Below, piece after piece: positions 14,955-22,532 of a stretch of DNA of 64,000 bases; position 1 is the first letter of the stretch, and every line of letters starts with the position of its first letter. Below the pieces are notes generated by a model, which saw nothing but the letters and a program-made list of their open reading frames with translations, ran no database searches and was not told the DNA's origin. Origin of the DNA: Comamonadaceae bacterium (GTDB lineage Bacteria > Pseudomonadota > Gammaproteobacteria > Burkholderiales > Burkholderiaceae_C); NCBI GenBank assembly GCA_947450645.1, contig CANFWH010000003.1, forward strand, positions 62,001-126,000, read 5' to 3'. A program made the position numbers and the translations under genes.

Positions 14955-16495
14955 CACAGTCTCCCTTTTAAAGTTATTAATTCAGTCAACACATCGTCCA
15001 AAGAATTCATCACCGCGTACACATAGTGATCGGGGCGCACGATTGCTGCAATGCATTGGTACTTAGCAAACCATGCCGCGCAGATGCCATCCAGCTCAAT
15101 CAATTGAATGACTGCAAGATCATCAAATGGCCTATAAGCCATACCAGATAAGGCTTGCACGAGTGCCGAATCTAACGTCACTAAGCGCCAACCGTGTCCG
15201 TATGCATCATCCATCAACATCACCGCACCATCATGCCTTACCCGTGGTTGCGGAAATAATGAGCCATGAGCCGTGTGCGACTCCTTGGATACCAAACCTG
15301 TTGTCAAAGGCGGGATCAAATCTTGACGCGGCACAGATATCACGATGCCGCCTTGATCGGCTAAAAGTTTGGCATCCCGTGCGCGTGCAAGCGTAATGTC
15401 TCGCTCGCAGATGTAGCGACCAATGCCTTTGATGGTGGTGGTGAGTGCCCGTACATGCGCACCGCGCTCTAGGCCATAGCTATCCAACAGTGCCTCGCTA
15501 GCGGCATCATTTGCCGCTTTGCGCAAAACATGCTCAAGCTTCCACGTCAGATTGACTGCATCGCGAATGCCTTGGCACATGCCTTGCCCTAAAAATGGTG
15601 GCTGTTGATGCGCGGCATCGCCTGCTAAAAAGACGCGCCCTGCCTGCCCTTGATATTGACTGCGCCAATCTTTAGCCACCAAAGCATGAAAACGATAGGC
15701 TGCTTTGCGCCACAGCACACCGTCCTCTGGTGTCAGCCAGCGTGCCAACAGTTGCCAAATTTGATCGTCTGCGAGCATCGCTTCTGGGTCTTCTCCCGGC
15801 AAAAGCATGATCTCCCAGCGACGGTGGCATCCTTTACCTATCACGTAGGAAATGGGTCTTGCAGGCTCGCAGTATTGGGCGCTGCTGCGTGGCAACTTCG
15901 CCATGCCAGATGCGTTGGCTTCTACATCAATCACCAGCCATGGCTCATCAAAATCGAGATCTTCTAGTTCAAGGTCAACCAAGCGCCGCACCATGCTGGA
16001 TGCGCCATCACAGCCAATCACATACTTGGAGCGTGCCGTGATGATTGGGCCTGCAGCATCGTTGTACACAAGCTCTACGCCTTCAATATCTTGATGAAGA
16101 GCTGTCAATTCGCAGCCCAGTTTGACACTGACATTCGGGAAACTTGCCACACGCTCGCGCAAGATTTTTTCCACGGGCGGTTGCAAAAACACCATCGAGG
16201 GTGTCCAGCCCATGGGGTAAGGTGGCGGCAGCATATCTAAGCGCCGAATCATTTGCCCATCTGCGCCAAAGTGCTCGGATGCAGTAAACGGTTCGGTGTA
16301 TGTGGTCACCTCATTTGCAATCCCTAGCTCTTGAAACACACGCATGATTTCGTGATCCATGGCAATAGCACGCGGCTTGGGATAAATCTCAGTAGCCTTA
16401 TCCATCAGCAGCACTTTAAATCCTGCCTGCCCCAGCCGCGCAGCGGCCACACAGCCCGTGGGGCCCATCCCGATGATGGCTACGTCAAACTTCAT
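14954..16495 (-). CDS. FAD-dependent aromatic monooxygenase, MhpA-like
   Basis: This 513-residue class A flavoprotein hydroxylase has the FAD-binding GMGPTGCVAAARLGQAGFKVL motif at the N terminus, the GCDGASSMVRR motif (residues near 165), and FLAGDAAHQQPPFLGQGMCQGIRD for the FAD ribityl contact. Length and the PPFLGQGMCQGIRDAVNL wording match 3-(3-hydroxyphenyl)propionate hydroxylases (MhpA/OhpB). It would hydroxylate a phenolic acid to a catechol that the dioxygenase encoded at 17364-18311 can cleave. It overlaps the FAH-family gene by 11 bp. The exact aromatic substrate is unknown, because the other mhp genes are absent. Confidence 0.9.
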   Translation of the reverse strand: MKFDVAIIGMGPTGCVAAARLGQAGFKVLLMDKATEIYPKPRAIAMDHEIMRVFQELGIANEVTTYTEPFTASEHFGADGQMIRRLDMLPPPYPMGWTPSMVFLQPPVEKILRERVASFPNVSVKLGCELTALHQDIEGVELVYNDAAGPIITARSKYVIGCDGASSMVRRLVDLELEDLDFDEPWLVIDVEANASGMAKLPRSSAQYCEPARPISYVIGKGCHRRWEIMLLPGEDPEAMLADDQIWQLLARWLTPEDGVLWRKAAYRFHALVAKDWRSQYQGQAGRVFLAGDAAHQQPPFLGQGMCQGIRDAVNLTWKLEHVLRKAANDAASEALLDSYGLERGAHVRALTTTIKGIGRYICERDITLARARDAKLLADQGGIVISVPRQDLIPPLTTGLVSKESHTAHGSLFPQPRVRHDGAVMLMDDAYGHGWRLVTLDSALVQALSGMAYRPFDDLAVIQLIELDGICAAWFAKYQCIAAIVRPDHYVYAVMNSLDDVLTELITLKGRL

Positions 16496-17345
16496 TTTTG
16501 ATCGGTGTCGTCAGCGTACCAATGCGCTCGATTTCAATTTCGACCACATCACCGTCTTTCATCCACACAGGTGGTGTGCGAGCTTGCCCCACGCCCGCTG
16601 GTGTGCCCATGATGATGACGTCACCTGGCTCTAGCGTCATGCATTCGGTCAATAGTTTGATGGTTTCTGCTACGCCCCAAATCATGTCGGTGGTGTTGGC
16701 ATCTTGCATGACCTTGCCATTTAATCGGCTTTGAATACGCAGACCTGTTGCACCGGGTGCTAGCTCGTCAGCCGTGATTAGCAAAGGACCAAATGGACCT
16801 GAGTTATCGAAGTTTTTACCAATCGTCCACTGCGGCGTTTTCTTTTGATAGTCACGCACCGAAATGTCGTTAAAGCAGCTGTAGCCAAAGACACAACTAA
16901 GAGCATCAGCTTCGCTAAAATGCTTGGCGCGTTTGCCAATGATGACTGCCAGTTCGGCTTCGTAATCGAGTCGCTCCGACACGCGCGGACGTAAGCCCGC
17001 TTCGCCATGCGCAATCAGCGAGCTTGCGCCGCGATAAAAAAACCACGGGTACTCGGGTTTATCGCGTCCGCCTTCTTTGGCGTGGTCGTAGTAGTTGAGT
17101 CCGAGACAAATAATTTTTCCAGGGCGCGGCACAGGCGCTGCCAGCTTGAGCGACGCATAAGCCATGCGCGGCGCGGCGCTGGCGAGTGCTACTTTGGCGG
17201 CAGCGGTGACATCCATTCCGCTGTTTAAAGCGGTCAACAAATCATGCGACATGCTAGGCACAGCGTCGTTTAAATCAACGACTTGGTCGCCGTCCACAAC
17301 TCCTGCGCGGATTTGTTCATTTTTGTAATAGCTAATCAGTTTCAT
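16485..17345 (-). CDS. Fumarylacetoacetate hydrolase (FAH) family protein
   Basis: The 286-residue protein starts with the family opening (MKLISYYKNEQIRAGVVDGDQVVDLND) and has the C-terminal FAH domain: KIICLGLNYYDHAKEG, DYEAELAVIIGKR with the metal-binding Glu residues, GYSCFNDISVRDYQ with metal-binding Asp, and the GDVIIMGTPAGVG signature. FAH-domain enzymes hydrolyse, decarboxylate or hydrate ring-cleavage products. Placed between a hydroxylase and an extradiol dioxygenase, it likely processes the meta-cleavage product. It is separated by 18 bp from the dioxygenase gene. Confidence 0.92.
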   Translation of the reverse strand: MKLISYYKNEQIRAGVVDGDQVVDLNDAVPSMSHDLLTALNSGMDVTAAAKVALASAAPRMAYASLKLAAPVPRPGKIICLGLNYYDHAKEGGRDKPEYPWFFYRGASSLIAHGEAGLRPRVSERLDYEAELAVIIGKRAKHFSEADALSCVFGYSCFNDISVRDYQKKTPQWTIGKNFDNSGPFGPLLITADELAPGATGLRIQSRLNGKVMQDANTTDMIWGVAETIKLLTECMTLEPGDVIIMGTPAGVGQARTPPVWMKDGDVVEIEIERIGTLTTPIKNEV

Positions 17346-17363
17346 ATCTTCTGCTGTCCAAGG

Positions 17364-18311
17364 TTAAGGTTTGATAAAAGAAATTTCACGCTGCGCTTGC
17401 TTCAGTTTGCTTGAAGGTGGCGCAGAAATACCCCATTGATCGACGCGGCCTACAGGCCATTTCCAATCCGCTGGGCCGCGTACCACATAGCTGTCGTCGA
17501 CTTGCTCCACTTCAGCGGTGTACTCAATCACAAAGCCAGCGGGGCCTACAAAATAATTGAAAGCGTTGTCACCAGGGCCATGACGGCCAGGTCCCCATTC
17601 GATCTCGAAACCTGCGTCCCGCATACGCCCACCGCCGCGCATCACTGACTCCAGCGTCGGCATGACAAACGCAATGTGATTCAAGCAATTGTTGTCGGCG
17701 TCTGCCAGCGCAATGCTGTGGTGGTCGCCAAAGCCATTGGTTTTCTCACCTTGAGGAATACGGATAAACGCCATGATCTTGGTGCGATCAGATAACTTGA
17801 AGCCCAATACTTTTTCATAAAACGGCATGGCAGCCGCTACGTCAACACTGTTTAAAACAGCGTGTGCGAGACGAATCGGCTTGTCTGCGTTATGCGGCGC
17901 ATCGGGCACGCAGCCATCATGGCGCACGTCGCCGTGCACAATTTTTAGCACTCGGCCTTGCGGGTCGATGATGGTGATGGCTTCGCCGCCAGCAGGATCT
18001 TGCACCGCATGTTTTGTTTGCAGGACGCGTCCGCCATGCCGCATGGTTAGCTCGGCAATCGTGTCCAAAGCCATGCTGGACGTGGCCTTGAGCGTAATGG
18101 CGTACAGCGCAGGTGCATCGCTATGACGCAGCGCGATGAGATGATGATCCGCTCCCGTGCCACGCAAATAAACAATATCGTTGGTTCGCACCGCCACATC
18201 CAAATGCCATGTGTCCACAAAAAACTTTTCTGTGGCTGCCACATCTGGCAAACCAATCTCCACACTCCGCAGTGAGCTGATGAGATGTTCCGTATTCATA
18301 CTTGTACTCAT
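17364..18311 (-). CDS. Type I extradiol ring-cleavage dioxygenase (VOC superfamily)
   Basis: The 315-residue protein has two VOC modules, as in catechol 2,3-dioxygenases. Iron ligands are visible in the C-terminal module: His in RLAHAVLNSVD (near 148), His in LNHIAFVMP (near 214), and Glu in FVIEYTAEVEQ (near 266). A likely catalytic His lies in GRHGPGDNAFNYF. It should open a catechol ring next to one hydroxyl, using Fe(II) and oxygen. It overlaps the amidohydrolase gene by 4 bp. The C-terminal Pro-rich segment (GPADWKWPVGRVDQW) resembles that of dioxygenases for substituted catechols. The substrate is not determined. Confidence 0.9.
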   Translation of the reverse strand: MSTSMNTEHLISSLRSVEIGLPDVAATEKFFVDTWHLDVAVRTNDIVYLRGTGADHHLIALRHSDAPALYAITLKATSSMALDTIAELTMRHGGRVLQTKHAVQDPAGGEAITIIDPQGRVLKIVHGDVRHDGCVPDAPHNADKPIRLAHAVLNSVDVAAAMPFYEKVLGFKLSDRTKIMAFIRIPQGEKTNGFGDHHSIALADADNNCLNHIAFVMPTLESVMRGGGRMRDAGFEIEWGPGRHGPGDNAFNYFVGPAGFVIEYTAEVEQVDDSYVVRGPADWKWPVGRVDQWGISAPPSSKLKQAQREISFIKP

Positions 18312-19318
18312 AACTTCAATCCCAAAAATGTTTGTGCGTTGCCTTGCAATAACCGATCCTGCATCTGCGCATCAAAGCCAGCAGCGCGGATGCGATCAGC
18401 AGGCGTACGGTCATGGAAATTAAACGGATAGTCCGTGCCAATCATGAGTTGCGTCTCGCCAAACGTACTCACCAAATGCTTGAGCGTTGGCTCATCAAAC
18501 ACCAGCGTGTCGTAGTAGAGTTGCCGCGCTTGCGCGGTAGGCGATACCGTGACGGATTCTTTGAGTGCAGGGAAAGTACTCCAACCTTGCTGCAAACGGG
18601 GCAAGAGCATGGCCAGCGTGCCGCCGCCGTGACTAAAAGCGATGCGAAGCGTGGGATGCTGCTGCATCAAATTACTCGTGATCACCGACGCTGCTGCCAA
18701 GCCCACATCGGTCGGGTAGCCAAGTACTTGCTGCAAGGGCGCGGGGCCAATGAGGCGATCCATGCCAGCGGGACGAATCGCGTGAACAAAGACCGCAGCA
18801 CCCAGCCGCACACAAGCCGCAAAAAACGGCTCAAACTCAGGCGCACCAATGGGACGACCATTGATATTGCTACCCACCTCCACGCCAGCAAAGTCAAGTG
18901 TTTGCATCACGTATTCGAGTTCTCGAATCGCCATATCCATGTCTTGCAAAGGTACAGCACCAAGACCCCGTAGCGCACCATTTGATTCAGCCACCATCAC
19001 GGCAATTTGGTCGTTGGTATAGCGAAGCAGCTGCTGTGCAGCTTTGGCCTCCATCCAATACGAGAGTAGTTCTGGCATGGGCGAGACGACTTGCAAGGTC
19101 AGTCCCATACTGGGCATATCAGCGACACGCTTTTGGGTATCCCAACATTTATCGGAGACGGTGCGGTAGTTTTTGCCCGCAATCATCACGTTTTTGTGAC
19201 ACTCATGCGCGGAGGCCATTGACGGCCAATCCGTAGGCACAGCCGAGCCAAGGTAGCTCGGGAAATGTTCAGGGATGACATGGGCGTGTGTGTCAATGCC
19301 ACAGCAAAAAGATTTCAT
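18308..19318 (-). CDS. Amidohydrolase 2 family protein (ACMSD-like decarboxylase/hydrolase)
   Basis: The 336-residue TIM-barrel metalloenzyme opens with the DTHAHVIPEHFP metal-binding HxH motif, then FVHAIRPAG and ISFSHGGGTLA-type His motifs (SHGGG near residue 229) and a C-terminal GTDYPFNFHD aspartate. This branch includes aminocarboxymuconate-semialdehyde decarboxylase and 2-hydroxy-muconate or carboxylate decarboxylases, non-oxidative enzymes acting on ring-cleavage or aromatic carboxylates. It is the first gene of the minus-strand operon. Its start codon coincides with the predicted transcription start, so the message may be leaderless; no Shine-Dalgarno sequence is seen. Confidence 0.9.
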   Translation of the reverse strand: MKSFCCGIDTHAHVIPEHFPSYLGSAVPTDWPSMASAHECHKNVMIAGKNYRTVSDKCWDTQKRVADMPSMGLTLQVVSPMPELLSYWMEAKAAQQLLRYTNDQIAVMVAESNGALRGLGAVPLQDMDMAIRELEYVMQTLDFAGVEVGSNINGRPIGAPEFEPFFAACVRLGAAVFVHAIRPAGMDRLIGPAPLQQVLGYPTDVGLAAASVITSNLMQQHPTLRIAFSHGGGTLAMLLPRLQQGWSTFPALKESVTVSPTAQARQLYYDTLVFDEPTLKHLVSTFGETQLMIGTDYPFNFHDRTPADRIRAAGFDAQMQDRLLQGNAQTFLGLKL

Positions 19319-19324
19319 CGGTGG

Positions 19325-19353
19325 ATTCTAGAAACCCATAAAGCATTAATCAA
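19325..19353 (-). promoter_or_regulatory. Predicted promoter of the meta-cleavage operon
   Basis: On the minus strand TTGATT (19353-19348) and TAGAAT (19330-19325) are separated by exactly 17 bp. A start seven bases downstream falls at about 19318, the A of the amidohydrolase ATG. The divergent LysR gene starts at 19385, so the LysR protein would be well placed to activate here. Confidence 0.6.
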
Positions 19354-19363
19354 TCAAATAATA

Positions 19364-19380
19364 TGGATAGTTAAAATCCA
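19364..19380. promoter_or_regulatory. Inverted repeat, candidate LysR binding site
   Basis: TGGAT-N7-ATCCA is a perfect 5-bp dyad ending 4 bp before the LysR ATG at 19385 and 11 bp upstream of the -35 of the divergent operon. LysR proteins typically bind a dyad of this size and repress their own gene from such a position. Assignment to this LysR is inference. Confidence 0.45.
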
Positions 19381-19384
19381 AAAA

Positions 19385-20299
19385 ATGAATAGTAAAAAAC
19401 ACTTATGGGATGTCGATTTAAATCTGCTGGTGGTGTTTCACGCGATGGCCGAACATCAAAGTGTGACCCGCGCTGCAGAGGCTCTGGCGCTTAGTCAGCC
19501 AGCCACTAGCGCTGCTTTGGCAAGGCTTCGCCTGCTCTTGGGTGATCCGCTGTTTGTGAAATCTGGACAGGCGATGCGTCCAACGCCGCGAGCCCTGCTG
19601 CTCGCGCCCACCGTGCGTCAATTGCTCGCTACGGTCAAAGACGATGTCTTGACTACGTCCATGTTTGAGCCAAGCACCAGCACACGCAACTTTCATTTGA
19701 TTGCGCCTGATATTGCCGAAGTTATTGTGTTGCCACGTATCCTCACACGCCTTCGCCGCGTAGCCCCCAGCGTGACGATCAAAGTCACCTCCATGCCTCG
19801 CCTTGCAACCGCACAGGCGCTTGAGTCGGGTGCTGCTGATTTAGCGATTGGCTATTTACCCGATTTGCACAAGAGCGGATTTGTACAGCAACGCCTCTTT
19901 AAACACGCTTATGTTTGCATTGCACGACAAGGGCATCCGACTTTGCAAGGACGTTTAAGTATGAAGGAGTATCTCGCCGCGCCCCATGCCGTAGTGCTTC
20001 CCGAAGGACGAGAGCATCTGATGGAGCAATTTTTAAATGCCAAGCAAATCAGGCGCAATGTGGTATTGGAGCTGTCGCACTTCATGAGCTTGCAAACTGT
20101 GATTGCCAGCTCCGACTTGGTCGCTACCGTGCCCCAAGATTTAGCCGATTTTTTTGCTGCGCACGGCAAGATTCAAATTTTCCCACTGCCGCTTAAATCA
20201 CCTGAAGTGCAGGTACATCAGTTTTGGCATCAGCGCCTAAACAAAGATCCTGCCAATGTATGGCTACGACATTTGGTATTTGAAGCGCTACGTGATTAG
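19385..20299 (+). CDS. LysR family transcriptional regulator
   Basis: The 304-residue protein starts at ATG 19385, placing the winged helix-turn-helix at residues 8-65 (WDVDLNLLVVFHAMAEHQSVTRAAEAL and SQPATSAALARLRLLLGDPLFVK), as in NodD/NahR/LinR-type LysR regulators. The C-terminal effector domain has LIAPDIAEVIVLPRIL and ADLAIGYLPD. A longer in-frame start at 19265 would overlap the divergent amidohydrolase gene and adds no LysR-like sequence. It is divergent from the meta-cleavage operon and probably activates it with a pathway aromatic as coinducer. It converges on the HbpS-like gene. Confidence 0.93.
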   Translation: MNSKKHLWDVDLNLLVVFHAMAEHQSVTRAAEALALSQPATSAALARLRLLLGDPLFVKSGQAMRPTPRALLLAPTVRQLLATVKDDVLTTSMFEPSTSTRNFHLIAPDIAEVIVLPRILTRLRRVAPSVTIKVTSMPRLATAQALESGAADLAIGYLPDLHKSGFVQQRLFKHAYVCIARQGHPTLQGRLSMKEYLAAPHAVVLPEGREHLMEQFLNAKQIRRNVVLELSHFMSLQTVIASSDLVATVPQDLADFFAAHGKIQIFPLPLKSPEVQVHQFWHQRLNKDPANVWLRHLVFEALRD

Positions 20300-20311
20300 C
20301 GTCGCACTAAG

Positions 20312-20737
20312 TTACCCGTGCGTCCATCCAGCAGCGATGACACCCGCCATGCAAATGGCCTCATCCTCATCGCCCGTGCCGCCGCTGGCGCCTACGGCAC
20401 CGATGATTGCGCCAGAGGCATCTTTAATGAGTACAGCGCCCGTTTGCGGAATAAAGTGCTGCGACGACACACTGGCAATCGCACCTAAAAACACGGGAAC
20501 AGTCTTGGTGCGCTCGGCCAGTGCGCGGCTACTACAGCTCATACCAACGGCAGCAGCGGCCTTGCCTAGCGCAATGTCAAACCGCAACGCCGTTGCACCC
20601 TCTTCGCGTGCATAAGCTTTCAGCTGGCCTGCGCCATCCACAACAGCCACGCCCATGGGCAGGTAGCTTGACGCTTTTGAATGCGCCAAAGCTGCGGCGA
20701 TGATTTCATTGGCCTTAGCCAAGGTGAGTTGGGTCAT
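20312..20737 (-). CDS. GlcG/HbpS-like haem-binding family protein
   Basis: The 141-residue cytoplasmic protein belongs to the GlcG/HbpS (DUF336) family: LTLAKANEIIAAALAHS, GVAVVDGAGQLKAYAREEGA, DIALGKAAAAVGMSCSSRAL, and the glycine-rich GAIIGAVGASGGTGDEDEAICMAGV end. The ATG at 20737 is chosen because it overlaps the lysA stop as ATGA; an upstream start would lie deep inside lysA. Family members bind haem or cobalamin, or are of unknown function, and often occur near catabolic genes. It is co-transcribed with lysA only by position. Confidence 0.88.
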   Translation of the reverse strand: MTQLTLAKANEIIAAALAHSKASSYLPMGVAVVDGAGQLKAYAREEGATALRFDIALGKAAAAVGMSCSSRALAERTKTVPVFLGAIASVSSQHFIPQTGAVLIKDASGAIIGAVGASGGTGDEDEAICMAGVIAAGWTHG

Positions 20738-22029
20738 AACAGTTTCTCCATTTTCATTTGATCTTCGATTGTTTCGCGGCTCCGAATCAGCGTAGCGGTG
20801 TCGCCATCGACCAGCACTTCCGCTGCACGGCCACGACTGTTGTAGTTGCTCGCCATCGCCATGCAATACGCGCCTGTGGACAACACGGCGAGCAAGTCGC
20901 CACTCACCACATCTAGCTCGCGGTCTTTGCCCAGCCAGTCGCCGCTTTCGCACACAGGCCCGACCACATCGTAAATTGGCACTCGTGCAAGCCTTATTCC
21001 ATCTGGCTTAGCGGGCAGTTTGCAGGGAACGATGCCATGATAGGCTTGATACATCGCAGGCCTGGGCAAATCATTCATGGCGGCATCGACGATGCAAAAA
21101 CTCTTGTCTGAGCCTTGCTTGGTGTAGAGCACCTCTGTGACGCACACACCAGCGTTGCCTACCAGTGAGCGCCCTGGCTCAATCATGAGTTGCTTGCTGC
21201 CAAAACCACGCGCATCAATTTTGGTGAGTAGCTGCGCCCACAACACATCCGCCTCTGGTGGGGTGTCACCGTTGTAGTTGATGCCTAGCCCACCGCCAAA
21301 ATCAATGTGATGAATGGGAATACCCGCCGCCTCCACATTGGCAACCAAATCAAGCACGCGATCCATCGCGTCAAGATATGGCGTGATGGTGGTGATTTGC
21401 GAGCCGATGTGGCAATCAATGCCCACAACTCGCAAGCCCTTTAAGGATGCGGCATGGCGGTAAGTTGCAAGCGCTTCTTCGTGTGCGATGCCAAACTTAT
21501 TACCTTTGAGTCCCGTCGAAATATACGGATGCGTTTTGGGATCAACATTGGGATTGACGCGAAGGCTAATGGGCGCCACCTTGCCAGCGCTAAGCGCGAC
21601 TTCGTTCAGCACATCAAGCTCAGGAATACTCTCAACATTGAAGCAGGCGATACCCGCATCCAGCGCCTGACGCATCTCCGCGCGTGTTTTACCAACGCCA
21701 GAAAAAATGACTTTTTGAGGATCTGCGCCCGCCTTTAAAACACGCGTCAACTCGCCACCAGAGACGATATCGAAACCGCATCCCGCTTCGGCAAACACCT
21801 GCAGCACGCCTAAACTGGAATTGGCTTTCATGGCATAGCAGATCAAGGCGTTTCGCCCCGCAAAGCCACGCTGGTAGGCGCTTAAGCTTGATAGCATCGC
21901 AGATTTGGAATACACGAATAAGGGTGTGTGATGCTCGCGTGCTAGCGCGACCAGCGACGCATCTTCCACGTAAAGCTCATCGTTTTTGTAAGCCACAAAA
22001 GGGCTTCCTGGGAGATTTTGAAATGACAT
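20734..22029 (-). CDS. lysA: Diaminopimelate decarboxylase
   Basis: The 431-residue PLP enzyme of alanine-racemase fold catalyses the last step of lysine synthesis, meso-diaminopimelate to lysine plus CO2. Features: PLP lysine K68 in ICYAMKANSS, the HIGSQI motif (near 211), GGGLGINY phosphate-binding loop, EPGRSLVGNAG, and the CESGDWLGKDREL segment with the catalytic Cys near residue 359. The length is normal. It follows lptM by 8 bp, the usual proteobacterial lptM-lysA order, divergent from cyaY. Confidence 0.97.
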   Translation of the reverse strand: MSFQNLPGSPFVAYKNDELYVEDASLVALAREHHTPLFVYSKSAMLSSLSAYQRGFAGRNALICYAMKANSSLGVLQVFAEAGCGFDIVSGGELTRVLKAGADPQKVIFSGVGKTRAEMRQALDAGIACFNVESIPELDVLNEVALSAGKVAPISLRVNPNVDPKTHPYISTGLKGNKFGIAHEEALATYRHAASLKGLRVVGIDCHIGSQITTITPYLDAMDRVLDLVANVEAAGIPIHHIDFGGGLGINYNGDTPPEADVLWAQLLTKIDARGFGSKQLMIEPGRSLVGNAGVCVTEVLYTKQGSDKSFCIVDAAMNDLPRPAMYQAYHGIVPCKLPAKPDGIRLARVPIYDVVGPVCESGDWLGKDRELDVVSGDLLAVLSTGAYCMAMASNYNSRGRAAEVLVDGDTATLIRSRETIEDQMKMEKLL

Positions 22030-22037
22030 CGCGGCAA

Positions 22038-22160
22038 TTATTTAGAAGGAACGGTGGGTATAGGAGTCGCAGGAGATGGTGGCAAATATAAATTACCTTT
22101 TTGTCCGCAGGCAGCAAGCAGGCACAAAGCAGTCAGCACGCCTAAAATGATTTTTTTCAT
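22038..22160 (-). CDS. lptM: LptM (YifL-like) small lipoprotein
   Basis: A 40-residue protein starting at ATG 22160. The lipobox LLAAC places the lipidated Cys at residue 18, followed by GQKGNLYLPP, matching the conserved CGQKGPLYLP sequence of LptM. LptM assists disulfide maturation of the LptD/E lipopolysaccharide translocon at the outer membrane. The remaining sequence is a short Pro-rich tail. The position between lysA and divergent cyaY is the conserved one. Longer upstream starts would run through cyaY and are rejected. Confidence 0.92.
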   Translation of the reverse strand: MKKIILGVLTALCLLAACGQKGNLYLPPSPATPIPTVPSK

Positions 22161-22172
22161 GTGGAAATTGTA

Positions 22173-22532
22173 ATGACACAAGCCCAAGTACTTAAGCTCT
22201 CGGACATCGACTACCTGAACCACGCTGAAGCGGCACTGGCCGCTATCGAGCGCAATTGCGATTTGCTTAACGACACCACGGACGCCGACATTGATAACCA
22301 GCGCACGGGCGGCATGATCACACTGACGTTTGCCAACAAAAGCCAAATCGTCATCAATTTGCAAAAGCCGCTACAAGAAATTTGGCTGGCCGCCAAAGCG
22401 GGTGGCTTTCATTACAAATTTGATCCACTGAGTCAGTCATGGCGTGACACTAAACAAGCCACCGAACTCTTTGCCGATCTCAGTCGTTATGCCAGTGATC
22501 AGGCAAGCGTACCTCTCAGCTTTAATTTCTAA
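22173..22532 (+). CDS. cyaY: Iron donor/frataxin-like protein CyaY
   Basis: The 119-residue protein matches bacterial frataxin in length and pattern: acidic N-terminal helix with DYLNHAEAALAAIE and CDLLNDTTDADIDNQR, then the beta sheet GGMITLTFANKSQIVINLQKPLQEIWLAAKAGGFHY. It binds iron and modulates IscS/IscU cluster assembly. The ATG at 22173 starts only 12 bp from the divergent lptM ATG; a GTG at 22161 is an alternative. Its 3' end overlaps the mrcA stop region by 11 bp in convergent orientation. Confidence 0.95.
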   Translation: MTQAQVLKLSDIDYLNHAEAALAAIERNCDLLNDTTDADIDNQRTGGMITLTFANKSQIVINLQKPLQEIWLAAKAGGFHYKFDPLSQSWRDTKQATELFADLSRYASDQASVPLSFNF

